DNA from: Trichoplax adhaerens
Lineage: Eukaryota; Placozoa; Uniplacotomia; Trichoplacea; Trichoplacidae
Direction of reading: 5' to 3'
Assembly: GCF_000150275.1 (NCBI RefSeq)
Contig: NW_002060953.1
Coordinates: 481,432 to 545,431, forward strand
Length of the DNA stretch: 64,000 nucleotides
The position numbers and the translations under genes are program-made. Shown here piece after piece: positions 1-13,300 of the stretch (position 1 is the first letter of the stretch; every line of letters begins with the position of its first letter). The notes below the pieces were generated by a model. It ran no database searches. It had not been told where the DNA came from and was given only the letters and a program-made list of their open reading frames with translations.

Positions 1-1182
1 TTATTGATTATATAAACAACAATAATAACATCCAACTGACAAAAGGCATTAATCACTATAATAAAGTCATTTTGACCTCTAACAAAATATCGATTAATAA
101 GTAAGAGTTATGGTTACCCATTGCGACCATCATTCAAGCTGGCTCAAGTCTAGTCGAAAGATTAGCATTATGGTAATTTGTAAGCAGACTTCTTGACCTC
201 TTTCATGCTACAAATAACCTTTGATAAAAGGGAAATAATCTGATATTTGATCTATATTCGGGAATAGACCAAAGATCCTATTGATTGAATACGATCGTTC
301 AGGTGTAATCTCTTGTAAACCAATTTAAATGCATTAAATAAACTATGGCTATATTAAGCTCCATTTAATCGACTAACGATAAGACACAGACGCTATTAAT
401 GATGAATCTATGGTGATAATCAACCATTGACGTAGATGTAAAATGTTTAAAAGAATTATTAGATCAGATTTCATTTAAATCAACAATAGACTACAACGGA
501 GCATACATCCCATTATATCCTTGTTTAAAATTTACTACACTAACTTTCATAACTAACTATCGAAGACTATTATTGAAATATTGCTCTCGTAATAAGTTGC
601 TTTGAGTAGATCAGCTGTGCAAGCGTAAATTTCGTTTTGATCGAATAAAATAACGATGGTTATTGAATTTGACTTCGTTATTGTTCTAGAAGGAATTAGA
701 TGTAGTTGATGGAATATCTTAAGAAAAGCTAGGGTCATATATTACGTGATGCATTTGAGATGCTCATATAAAAGTACATCCAGATGCGATCTTGATCTCA
801 AATTCAGTAATATTTACTCTATAGAAGTACTATGTTGCACGCCTTATTTTATGACGATTTTCTATCTTATTAAACAAATATTTCCGAACTGGGAGGATAA
901 GTGCTATGTAAGCGCTACTGATAGCAATTATATTTATTAGATTTATCATATGGCGGAGTAAATAAAGGGCGGATTTGTGATACCATCTCTAGAAGCTATA
1001 AATTTATTTGAAAAAAGCTGTTTAGTAAATGTTAGTAATAGCAGTAGTTTCTAATCTGAAAAGCGACACAAATAAATTTTTACGATAAAGTAAAAACTAT
1101 ATTTTAAATATGCTATGAAATTCTATTTTTGTAATATAAGATCTGCTTAGTATTGAGTTAAGTATTTGAATGCTAAGGAGAT

Positions 1183-1206
1183 TATTATTATTATTATTAT
1201 TATTAA
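1183..1206. repeat. ATT trinucleotide microsatellite
   Basis: About eight uninterrupted ATT units. The matching place in the second copy of the unit (near 7490) has only three or four, so the tract changed length after the duplication. Confidence 0.85.
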
Positions 1207-3446
1207 CATTTCAACATTTCCCTGTGTTATTTCTAAAATATCACTTTATTAAGGTATATGATATTGATATTATCACGCTTTACTAGTGATTGCAGTTATA
1301 CTTTAGACTCGATAGTATAAGATTCTTTACGTTCTATGCCATAATTTGCTGTTGTAAAGTCGGTCATAAATTTTTATAGCTTATAGATGATAAACTATAG
1401 CTAATAATGATTAAAAAGTTACAAGAATATTCTTATACTTAATATATATTTACAATGATCATTTTGAGTCTAGTATCTATATAGCTGTACGAAATTTGTA
1501 ACGAGGAAAAAGTTAAAATATCGTAGAAACTACACACTATGAGTCTACTGTCAGGTTTGCCCTCCCTGACATTAACCTACTTTACAACTCTAAATACTGA
1601 CGGTCTCCAATCGTCAGGAGGAACAGCAACACAATACCAGTCTCGCAGTTGCCAAGATTGGAAAGTAATTATAGAGTTTTGAGTTAAAGACAAGGGTCGT
1701 TTTACTGAGCTTGATGCTCCTTGCATATAACTAGTAGTAATTTGCGATAGTAGAATAGCTGTAATGATATACTGTCGTGTGATTAAAAATAATATTATTA
1801 GAGATTGTCGTGTAGTAGACAACAATTCTCAACTGTTAATTGATTATTATTATTGTTTATGACTTTGAATTGAGTTATAATATGCTTATTGTTATTAATT
1901 AATTATTAATTAATTATGCCAAAGTAGGCAATAGAATTAATGGTGAGATTGCACCATAAATGTGTGATAAATAATTGAACTTGCTAATTAATATTAATTA
2001 GTGACAAGTATTAATTAGCACTCGGTCTAGTCTATAGTAAGCCTGTATTGCACATTACATAATTTAACGTGAAAGATTAGCACCGAGGTTATTTGTGTGA
2101 CATATGAAATTGTATATAAGCTTGATTACTAATTTTTAATCTGAGTTCCATGAGGCTAACGTAGAGTACACTGGTGCAAACGTAAACGGGCCAGTAATAA
2201 ATATATTTATTAACCTAAACCTATCGTTTGACTGGATTACAATAGTACAGGAATAAGTTAGTTTTCTCTTACTGAGGATCTCGGGAGTTAGTCAGAGAAC
2301 CATAAGAGTAGATAGACTAGTTTAGGTACGATCGCGAAAGTTGTTTTGTGACAGGTCGACATTCTTTAACCTTATTTAATCGACTTACAAACTCCTATAA
2401 GTTATCATCTTCTATTACCATAGCTCTTCATTAATGAAGGTGTTACGGTGTAATGATACAATTAAAATCTTATTTTTAATTTTTCTGTTTTTAAAGAAAA
2501 TTAGTCCTAATTAATTTTACGTAACACTTTACTGTACGCCAAATAATTAGTAGTGGAGAATTATAAAGGATATAGAATTTAAATCTTGATTGTAAACAAT
2601 ATTAGTTCATTAAAGGAATTTGTTAGAAACAGCAAAATTGTTAAACACCAGTAAAAAGATTGCGCCTACATTGACAATTGCATCAATGCTCTATGGTTGA
2701 TATAAATCGTTAATATAGAAAGAATTAATATGTTGTATATCAGAACTAGTTTAAAAATTATTGATGCGAACAACTGTTAATTAGGCTATTAAAGAAACTA
2801 AGCTTATTTTTTGTTATAATTAAGGGTTACTAGGCGTAGAACTATAGTAGATACGTTGTTAGATACTTGATATTGTTAAAGGTTTTTCTAAGTTCTAATG
2901 AGTAATAAACTAACTTTCTTTCAATTATCTCAAATTTTATTGTCGTATTACCGTGCCTATTTGGGTAGTTTAAAGTATTAGTTATTTTTTATTGCATACG
3001 ATAATTTATAAATCGTGTCCAAAATCTGTCAAATTTTCTAGAATCTACGCAGTGTAGAAAGCAGAAATACTAAAAGAAAGAAGACTAGTAGAAGCTATCA
3101 TTTATTGTTTTTATATATTTGCGATGCTTATGCTCATACAATATCTTCATATTACAGGCTTATGGTCTTAAATTATTATTAAAGTGGTCAAATTGACATC
3201 GTTGATAGAATCGTTTCCGATCAATAAATCAAGAGAAAGCATAACTGATAGTGATGCAATACGACGTCAGGAGATTAGCATTATTAGAAATTTCTGTATG
3301 TTTTGATTTCAGCTAATTACAGTAATTTTAATCTACACTGTTTAAGACATTTTCTTTTAGTCATCTCTGTCCAAGATAGATCCTGGAAGGTAACGGTCAT
3401 TTTCCCAGGATTCGTCGTTCTTTTTATCCTTTTATATTAGATATCG

Positions 3447-4544
3447 TTAGACTTTCGTAGAAGGAAAATTTTGTTGTTGTGTACTGACTTGGATAATTAT
3501 TGTATTGCCTTCATCGTCATATTTACTACAGCAATGACAACAGCGGCACCATTTTGGTAAAGCGCTTCGTAATGTGCTATTAAATATTAAATATATGATC
3601 GGATTTTGTATACAGCAAATGACTGAAATCGATAAGCCAACTGTAATCAATGCGGATAAAGCGGGATGAGCATTTTGGCGTAATTCTATTACTGTGATTT
3701 TTTTGGCAGCAGCAGCTACCATAATAACAGGTACTGGAAGAGATGTGATCATATAGACTACAGTAGCAACAACAATCATTTTAATAGTAGATATTGTACG
3801 CCTACGATTCACTTGAATATTATCTCTATGGGAAGAAGAAGAAGTATCTAGATGACTGTTCACCATAGGTACTTTTAAGCGTAAGATGATTTTTCTATAA
3901 GTTATGATCATAACTACTACAGGAATATAAAAATTCAATATTAAAACAGTTACAAAATAGGGTAGATTATAATTATCGCCATAATAGTAAACGTCACAAG
4001 TGCCATTAACAGTAACTTGTACTAAATGAAGTTGAGGACTATTGGTTGCAGCCGCATAAATCCAGATGAGTGCTATTACTATTTTATTTCGTGAATTTCC
4101 TCTTAATGATGCCTTATAAATTTGTTTATCAAGCATAATATAGTAACGATCGATTGCCAAAGCTGCTAAGCACATAACAGAAACAGTAAAGCTCATGCTT
4201 GATAAAAATGTTGAACACTTACAAACAATATGGTGTATTATGGTAGCTTGGCCAGGTTGAACGTTTACGAATGCATTAAGGATTAAACCGAACAAAGTAA
4301 TAATATCAGATATACTGATACTGAAAATAAAAGTATAGATGGAAGAGCTGATTAATTTCTTCTTCCTAATGGCGTAACAGATAGCAAGATTGAGACCGAT
4401 GCCAATGAAAGAAATGAATGCCGTAAGATACAGCTGGGCTCGAAGATTTCGATTTGGGACTACAGTACAATTAAGGCAAGTATCATTTAATATCTCGCTA
4501 CTATTCATCAATTCGAAATTAAAAGTGAGATTTAAGGCTGCCAT
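3447..4544 (-). CDS. Rhodopsin-class (class A) G-protein-coupled receptor, GPCR-1
   Basis: Intronless 365-residue seven-transmembrane receptor; ligand unknown. The N-terminus has several N-glycosylation sequons (near residues 5, 14, 20 and 25). TM1 is about 37-59 with the conserved Asn at 52. TM2 contains SISISD with the conserved Asp80. TM3 starts with Cys108/Cys110 and ends in DRY (132-134). The second extracellular loop carries the partner Cys183. TM7 ends in NPIIY (314-318). A Cys-rich tail (WCRCCHCC, about 332-339) suggests palmitoylation. The TM6 CWxP motif is missing: the position reads MITSLP. The ATG at 4544 is the first in the frame and gives a full-length receptor. It is a relative of the receptors at 14535 and 23197 but clearly more diverged from both than they are from each other. 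Family assignment is strong; subfamily cannot be given. Confidence 0.92.
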   Translation of the reverse strand: MAALNLTFNFELMNSSEILNDTCLNCTVVPNRNLRAQLYLTAFISFIGIGLNLAICYAIRKKKLISSSIYTFIFSISISDIITLFGLILNAFVNVQPGQATIIHHIVCKCSTFLSSMSFTVSVMCLAALAIDRYYIMLDKQIYKASLRGNSRNKIVIALIWIYAAATNSPQLHLVQVTVNGTCDVYYYGDNYNLPYFVTVLILNFYIPVVVMIITYRKIILRLKVPMVNSHLDTSSSSHRDNIQVNRRRTISTIKMIVVATVVYMITSLPVPVIMVAAAAKKITVIELRQNAHPALSALITVGLSISVICCIQNPIIYLIFNSTLRSALPKWCRCCHCCSKYDDEGNTIIIQVSTQQQNFPSTKV

Positions 4545-5709
4545 AGCGCTTGAAAGAGGCGAACGATCACAGTAAACTCGTATTTCGATAACTAAAAGTA
4601 TGAATAAAATATGATGTAATTAATACCATAAAAAGAATAAAAGTAGTCAGTGACTCAACATATATTATTTAAGGTAAATTTTTAATGTATTAGCAAAATT
4701 ATATTTTAGATTAAATCCTGGACGATAGCATACTTGTAGATAGTAATAGAAATTAACGGCGAAGCTATTTAATTAATACCAGTGAAGTATAGAAATTTAA
4801 TTAATTATTTTGTATAGTTATCCAGGTAATCAGCGGAATTTTACACTAATTTATGAGCATATAGGCACTTTACCGTAATTAGGAATTCTCGGATAATATC
4901 GCAATACGATCTTTGATCTATAGATTTAAGCTAGTAAGGATTCAATCGACGCCAGTTTAGTCTTCCGATCCAATGAATAATGTGCGCAATGTTGCTAGAT
5001 TTTAGATTAGATCAATTTAAATCTAAATTTCCGTTCTAAATTAAAACTCGCTAGTATTAATATAAAATAAACAACAACTGAGATAATTTAGATGTCGCAA
5101 GATACAGTGAAATCTCTTCAATTAGTTTATTAACGAGCTAATCCAATCGAAAAAATTGCGTAACAGTAAGCTCTCTTAGAATGCGATATAGTAAATTCTG
5201 TTCTAGAGAATTATATTATTATCCTGTTATTGTTAAACGCGTAGAGGACAATTATCTTGTTAATCGATACGATGAGATATAGCTAAATAGTTTCTTTGCG
5301 GCTGATCAGATGATAAACAGTGAATTAATCACTTAATCTATCATTCATCGGGAGAAATACCGAATTCTCTATATTTAAACTCTCTTAATGAATGAAAGTA
5401 GTGAAATAGTCCTTATCCAAATATAGTTAATGAAGGGCCTTGTAGTCCAAATAGATAAATTTAGCTAATATAATATACCTGAGAGAAATACACGATAGTT
5501 GTTTATAAATTATATCAGACGATCAGGCCAAGAAATTCTTCATATTGAACCAATCAAAATATTCACTTTGGAGTAATTATTGAATGTTTAAACTTATGAA
5601 TATTATGAGACAGCAATCTTGTTATTATATAGCTAACCTAATACAACGATTTGCCTATGTGAAATCAGCGATATTTATCATTTATTTGATGCCATATCAA
5701 TAAAAGCTA

Positions 5710-7730
5710 ATATTTATTTTTGTAAATCACATAAACAAAAATAATAAAATCCAATTGACAAAAGACCTTAATCACTATAATGAGGTAATTTTGACCTCGA
5801 TAAAATATTAATTAATAAGCAAGTACTTATAGTTACCCGTTGCAATCATCATTCGGGCTGTTTTAAGTCTAGTCCAAAGATCAATGTAATAGTAATATAT
5901 GAGTATGAAGCAGTCTAGTTTCGATTATAATAGATTTGAGTCGCAGTTTGTGAACAAACTTCTTGGCCTCTTTTAAGCTACAAATAACTATCTATAAGAG
6001 GCAAATGATCTGATATTTGATCTATAATTAGGAATGGATTTAAGATTCTATTGATTGAATACGATTGTTCAGGCGTAATTCCATGTAAACCTATTTTAAA
6101 CGAACTAATCAAACTATGGCTATATCAAGCTCGATTTAATCGACTAACATCAAGACACAGACGCTATTAATGATAAATATATGGTAATAATTAAGTATTT
6201 ACGTAGATAAAAAATGTTTAAAGTAATGATTTCGTCTGATTTTATTTAAATCAACAATAGACTACCAGGTAGGATGCATCCATTATATCCCTGTTTAAAA
6301 ATTATTTATTTTTCTAACTTCGATGCCTTACTATCGAACACTATTATTAAAATATTGCTTTTCGTAGTAAGTTACTTTGAGTAGATCAGCTGTGTAAGAG
6401 CACAATATCTTTTAGATCGAATAAAACAACGATGGTTATTAGATTTGATCTTGCTATTGTTCTAGAAGGGAATAACTGTAGTCAATGTAATATCTTTAGA
6501 ATAGCTACAGTTATATTACAGGATGAATTTGAGATATACAAGTATATACATATGCGATCTTGGTCTTAAATTCAGTAATATATAATCTATACAAGTAATG
6601 TGTTATAATTTTAGTCTCAGAGCGATTTTCCATCTTATTAAAAAAACATATCCGAGCAAGGTTGATAAATGCTGCGCAAGCGTTACTGATAGCGGTATTA
6701 TTTAGCTAATTTATTTTACCGGAAGAAAGTAAATCAAAAACGGTGTTGCAATTTGATATAATTTACAGTATATGTTGTATCCTCTAACTTAGTAATGTTA
6801 TGAATACGCACGGATATCATTTTACTGTACAACTCAAGATAGTATAGTTGTATTAGCACTTGTTACCATGAGAGAACTATATCCAGTCAGGTGATCTAAT
6901 ATATCTGTAACGAATCAGTAGGAGAAGGGCTACAGACTTATAACTGTGCATATCATGCAATCGGTGATTATTCAAGGATTTAGAATTTTAGAAGCTTTTC
7001 TCATCCTAGTTTCTAGAAATACGCTCTAGGTTCTGAGTAGCGAAGCTCATGAGATATCGATCGTGGAGAACATTAGTGGTATGTAACCTCTTACATTGCT
7101 AAGAGTAATTCGAATAATTCTATTTGAATAGAAGTTAATAAACGTAACTTGTAAAATTACAAAAGTATTACTTCATCCCTCAGTCTTTAATGGAGTACCT
7201 CGACGTCAAGTCATTTATACATATATTCATCAATGGCTACAAATACAGCAGATAGATTTGGGATTTCAACTCTTTGCAGCAACAATTTATCTCGAAAAAG
7301 CTATCCAGTAAATGTTAGTGATAGGGACAGCTTCCGATCTGAAAAATGCCACAAATAACTGAATAAGATATCCTATTCAGTGATATTTTTTGATATAATA
7401 TAGTAAAACAACAATTTAGCTATGACGTGCAATTTAGTTTTAGTAATATAAGCCACTGTTAAGTATTGAGTTAAATTGAATGCTAAGGGATTTATTATTA
7501 TCATTTAAATGCTTTCTACATTATTATTTCATAAGAATTAGTTTATTAGGGCACATAATATTGATATTATTATCAAGCTTTCCAAATGCTTGTACTCATA
7601 TTTTTGACTTAATAATAGAGGACTCCTTAAATTTTATACTATTATACTCATATACTACGGTAAATTTGGTGACAAATTATGATAATTCATAGATGATAAA
7701 CTATTAATGACTACCAGTTGGTCAATCACA
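5710..7730. repeat. Duplicated unit 2: truncated copy of unit 1, no receptor
   Basis: Collinear with about 1-1420 of the window, from the tgacaaaag block (5758) to the shared atagatgataaactat block (7688 versus 1384). It is interrupted at about 6744-7258 by inserted DNA that unit 1 lacks. Similarity fades after about 7730, and I found no trace of a receptor reading frame where the unit 1 spacing would put one (about 9.1-10.3 kb). No genes are visible. Confidence 0.65.
6744..7258. mobile_element. About 0.5 kb non-autonomous insertion, copy 1
   Basis: This block is absent from the matching point of unit 1 (near 965-985) but present as a reverse complement at about 12838-13300. Shared landmarks include the segment around 7130-7215 (cttcatccctcagtcttta, then gacgtcaagtcat), which matches 12870-12960 inverted. 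No ORF, no clear terminal inverted repeats and no secure target-site duplication were seen. The motif caaatt(g/a)caaca is shared at one end by both copies, so it belongs to the element. The class is unknown; a degraded non-autonomous transposon is most likely. Edges are accurate to about 20 bp. Confidence 0.55.
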
Positions 7731-10700
7731 GCAAGAGGAATTTTTAACAGTGGTTGTATTTGCTAAATATTAATAAGCTATGTATCATACTGAATAAATT
7801 ACAGCGAATACAGTCACAAAATAGTCTTGCAGTTGACATGTATTGACAATGCTCATAGTGAATCCAAAATTTAATTACTTTCTATAGAGTTTCAAGGAAT
7901 CCTGGCTCTGAAATCTAAGAAAGATGAAAAAATTACCATACTGACTGTAACTTCTGCTAATTACTTAATAAAACTTAAAGGTTCATTACCTTAATTGACG
8001 TAGATATTCCCAATAACACGTCTGTGCTATCTATAACTTTGTCAATATATTATCGTGTTAGTAGTCAATAAAACACTTCGCGTTCCATTTCATATCTGCT
8101 GGTAGATATAAATGTACAGTATGCACTTATACAGTATCAGTAGTATAACGTTATTTCATGAAAGTATAGGAAGAGAGAAAGAGAAGTAACGGTACGTGTG
8201 GCTTCATATCTGCTTGACCGCTATCATGAGAATTTAAAGTAGAAATTATTTTAACTTGCTAAATTCATATCTACTAAAGCTTCTATCATGCACCCACCCA
8301 CATATAAAAATCTCCTTTTAAACTCAATTAGAATAGGACAATTTCCGCAGCATAGCTCTGATATCTTATTTTTTAAATACAACCAGAGACAATAGAATAA
8401 AATGTATTTTATTAATCTTGAAATAACTGATCCAGCTTTTGAATAGGTATTATTTCTTTTAGATTATATATAAACTATTCATTTTTACTAATTTACGTAA
8501 TGCTGCAGATGCTTTATAAACAGAGAATAAATTAACGGATAAATTCATATACCTATGCCCCATATGATGAATGTGTCTATAACTGTAATTGCAAAGTTAC
8601 TATTGGTAAAGTTTTATATATGCGGCATCGTTATGGATTGCATTCCAAGTCCATCGATTATTGGTTAAATTTTCTTTCGATTTATACTCATTATTTTATT
8701 AATATGCAATATACCTAAAATATAGCTATCTTCACAAAAGAAGTATAGTATCCTTGCACACACTAAATTATTAATAATAGCGATTTATAAGACAAGAGAG
8801 ATAAATGTTATAGCTCTTACAATTGTATAATTGAGACAATAATTGACGGACATTTTCAGAGCTTTGTTGTCGTGATACAATTATACCTCGTATTATCAAG
8901 GCAAGTAATGAAGAGTTAGTGGATTAGAATAATTTATTTGTAAACAGCTATCAAACTCATCAGTTAATCACAGTCGCATAGGTACACGCTTTACTAGATC
9001 AAACATATCTGCTAAAATAAACAAGATCTTTTTTATTGTTTAACTTAGACATATAGGATCAAAATTCTACATAAACAACTTCTCGGTCCACAATAATGTT
9101 TACTTTAATTTTAATTGATAAATTAAATTGCTATAAATTTCTAAAGTTGAAAATTATTTCAGTCTATAGATCAATGAATTATGAAATCGAAAAATATTGT
9201 GCTGAATATACTTTGGTCTACTGTATGTTTATACACCCATATATAATTTGCCAACAGAGGCGAAGTCGAGTCTACATACGCGCAAAGTAACTAAATTTTT
9301 GGGGCTCAATTTACATCTGTTTACGAAATGGTAAATAGTATGGCTATGTTGTTGATAATTTAAGTCAAAATGTAATTATGATGCATATATATACCATATT
9401 CATTTAAACATTTGCTTGGATTTAGCGGCCACAAAAAATATATCTACGGAGCTCAATATTAGTTTAGGGAGAGAAATATCGCTCTCCAATTATATCATAT
9501 CACTACATGCCGGTATGTATCTACTAAGTGATGCCTCCCAAATGCGTAATTTTTCATTCCCTTTTCATCATCTACTTCTTCAAAGAGATATCGATCGATT
9601 GTTTTATTAATTAATTACAATAATCCATTTCTTTATAATGGTATACTAAATTTTATGATAAAATGGCGATTGATTAAGATGTTACAATAGGATAACCATC
9701 TTCTTATTACGTTAAATTTATGAAAAAATTCTGTCATTCCGAGAAAATTTCGCAAATAAATTTGATACGATGTTTGCCAAGCAAACTCTAAATTGCATTG
9801 CAAGTACAGCAGGATATTATTTGCTAACGAAATAAACATATTCGGTTCAAATTGATTTTTAAGCAACATTTTTACTTTCGTACAGATATTGGTATAAATT
9901 TCATACTATGTTGTTGTCATTGATAAATATTCGTGTCTTAGCGAACGAGTGTTCACATATTTACAAATGAATTACGTTATTCGACTATCTCTCATTATAG
10001 TTTAATAATCTACTATGAAAAATTTCTGATGGACAGGGTGAGATCTTTGAATAATTTAAATTATTAAACTCTTATCACAGCTTTTATAGATCCGCTAAAA
10101 AATATTAATTACCGGGGAATAATTGCTCGGATAGTTGTTAATTATTATCCCGTCACATAATTTCCAACATATTAATATATGCCATTTTTAGCTTAGTAGT
10201 TTCTATAGCTCATTCATTGAATGGTATTTGGTTCAAATATTAATGTTTATGCAGTATTGTCTACTGTTTTTAATGAATTCATAAATGACCCTAAACACTG
10301 CAGATAACAACTTAAGAAGGCAAAAATTTCTCGAATACAATATTGTCACAACCCTCACTTGTGGCAAAGGAAAGTAAAGAACTCTAGTGTAGTTACTTAA
10401 AACTTGGGCTATTTCTCCCAGTACTTTCAGTTTCTATGAGAGAAGTATTTGAGAACTCGATTTCTCGGCTGATCTCCACAGACAACTGACTAATTATTAC
10501 ACTATTCTTCACGATATGAGTCTTGCCGTTTCTTGAGCAATTACTTTCTTTATTCTACAAACACACGCGCTTAAATAGGTTTCTACAGTGAATTCCAATA
10601 TTAACGAGTGAGAATTCATGCTTTACAAGTTACATTAATTAGTATAATACCATTACTAAATATACATGTCGATATTCTCAGACTTAGATAGCTACAAGCT

Positions 10701-11440
10701 ATCAGGTGTTAAGACGCTTAACCTTCGTCCATATACAGCTCCATTTTTAGAGATTAACACACCTTATAAACCTACAGTAAATTAACTGCTAACAATTTCT
10801 ATTTTTATCTCATTTCTACCATCCTATTATCAGCTACAAGCGCATTAAAACATAGCACATAACCTTATCTTATCTATTCATAAGCATTCATTAATTTACA
10901 GTTACTTAATTAGTAACGGCGTACCGTGACAAATATACGTATTTAGGTGTAACAACTTAATTCCAAATAATACTTCCATTTATTGTAAATACAGACAAAT
11001 ATGAGAAGGTCAACGAGTGTATAGGTTAAAATCAGTTTATTACAATACAAATAATTTAAAATACTTCAAGTACAGCATTAAGTCCGATAGCTAGTTTAAC
11101 GGTACTATCCTCGGATACGACTCACGACTCCCTCCCAGCTGAGCTAGGCTAAACCTAATCCTACTTTCAGGCCTTTATATACGTCCGATCCGAATTTCGA
11201 GGCAAATATGTTTTGATCGCTTCTTCTCCGGCATGGTCCCTACCCTTTCAGCCTTGACGTTCTCCATATAAACCATGTATTCTCTTAAGCTTCAGTATGA
11301 GATTTGCATCTCCATCCAGGTGTCCCCTCTCATCTCCCCTCGAGTAGTCGTGACCCATTCTTCAGCCAATGGCTTTACAGTTGCTGGATAGCTTGGTGCT
11401 ACTCTAAGCGCCAAAGGCTTATATAGCTTATTCGCCTATG
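7731..11440. other. Gene-free stretch between receptor units
   Basis: I see no supportable gene. The ORFs at 9096-9290, 9416-9610 and 9633-9869 lack family motifs, paralogues and splice context. The part from about 10330 to 11440 is somewhat less AT-rich, with pyrimidine-rich patches near 11220-11350, but shows no reading frame. Confidence 0.5.
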
Positions 11441-12837
11441 ATACTACATATTTATCTCGTTCTTTTCTGCTACTAACAGCTGTGTCATTAAACAACTCAC
11501 GCTATACTATAACATGCCAATAGCTTTAGGCGTTAATAAGTGCAAGTAGATGAGATAATTGCTAGGAATTAACACTCTGGATATTAAATTTCAGATCGGC
11601 ATCTTGGTAAATTATAATCTGTGTCAATTTGGTATTTATGATGAAGTACCAAAGCTAGACACAATATTATATAGTAGATAACTTTAAATCCTGATTGCCA
11701 GCGAATATATCATGGGTCAATCAGGTTCACGGGACTTATATGAAACGCAGCATCGTTATAATAGAAATCATAAAATATTAGAATTGCGTCAAAATTTCTT
11801 AAAATTTTCTTTCCCATAAAACTATAACATACTAATAAGATTTGTGAATATAAGCATGATACAATATGCTTTAGTAGTGTTTATGTAAGATAAAGCATAA
11901 TCATAAAATAAATTACTGAAAACCGCTGTGATTGTGTATTTTAATATAATCTAATAATTAGCGATTTAATCATACTTACGTTTTTTTTCCAATAAGAAAA
12001 AGGCTGCTATAATTTTCGTCTATGAAATAATTAAATCAACTTCATTTCATTTATTTACTTGAGATATCGGTACAATCTCATAAAATAGTTACGATAATAC
12101 TTAAGGTCAGGAAAAATTATATGTTAACGCAATGATGCGCTTATTATTAACAGTAGAAAAGATTTCTGATGTATAGGGTGTAGACGCTTTTTATCTATGA
12201 TATTTATACAAATTTTCGGTATCGAAAATTGTAGATCTGGCTATTACAATACTTAACATGTCTACAAAACACGGCCATAAAATTATTTTAGTCGGTTGCT
12301 AAAAATAATCTGAGTTATTATTTACAAAATGATTCTCAAGATGTAGGTAGCTATTTCGATTAAGGTTCCATAAGATTTTAGAGGACTTGTGCACTCTATC
12401 ATCTTGTAGTGCTGATTTTATCTCACTTTACTACAATGATATTTTTAGATTGCATAATATATAATTGTGTAACATTCGCTTAAATTATAACTTATGACCA
12501 CGAAAAGAAGGATAAAATCAAATATTAATTAACAGTAAGAGTAAAGTAACTGTAGACTACACGCGAAGTGTTACCGAAGTATGGCTACTGAGACTGAAAT
12601 TAAATAATTCAAGTTAAATTTTTCATGTAGCTTTATCGCAGATTGCCATGCTACATTGTACGAAAATATGATAAAGCAAATCTTTTAATTTCTTCTATCA
12701 TATACCATGAGTAGCAATGTAGGAGGTGGTTAGAATGAGAAGAATTAATCCAATATGATAAAATTTTAGCAGTACTTGAGAATTACCGTATAAATAATTT
12801 TGCTGCTGTGGCATTTAATAATTAATTGATATTGTAA

Positions 12838-13300
12838 ATATAGCCCTTGAGGAATATATGTATATGTGACTTGACGTCGTGGTACTCCGGTAAAGACTCA
12901 GGGATGAAGTAATACTTATGTAATCGCCACAAACTACGTTTATTAACTTCTATCCAAATAGAATTAGAATTACTCTTAGCAATGTAAGATGTTATATACC
13001 ACTAACGTTCTTAACAATAGATATCTTAAGAACTTCGCTACTTAGAGAGTATCTCTTGACCCTAGAATCCTCGAATGGCTAATTGCACGATGTGCACACT
13101 TATAAGTATGTAGTCTTTCGGCTACTGGTTGGTTACAGATAAGTTAGATTACCTGACTGGATATAGTTCTCTTATAGTAACAAGTACCAATACAGTTATC
13201 CTATCTCATGTTGTACAGCAGGATGATATCCGTGCGTATTCGTAATAGAACTAAGTTAGAGTATACGATAAATACTATAAATAATACCAAATTACAACAG
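12838..13300. mobile_element. About 0.5 kb non-autonomous insertion, copy 2 (inverted)
   Basis: Reverse-complement match to about 6744-7258, over most of its length. Unit B reads straight through here: the sequence before 12838 and after 13300 is joined directly near 21925-21945, ending in the shared ttgagaatat.agga block. Unit B therefore gives an empty-site comparison. The insertion has no coding potential. Confidence 0.55.

Larger units (their letters stand above)
1..5700. repeat. Duplicated unit 1 (contains GPCR-1)
   Basis: The first 1.4 kb of this stretch reappears in the same orientation from about 5710 to 7730. For example, the block at 30-170 (a run about not-quite-repeated tgacaaaag.cttaatcactataat) matches 5750-5890 with scattered substitutions and small indels. 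Apart from the receptor at 3447-4544 there is no supportable gene. The stretches 1-3446 and 4545-5700 hold only short unsupported ORFs and AT-rich DNA. The left edge of the unit is probably outside the window. The boundaries were set by eye. Confidence 0.7.
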
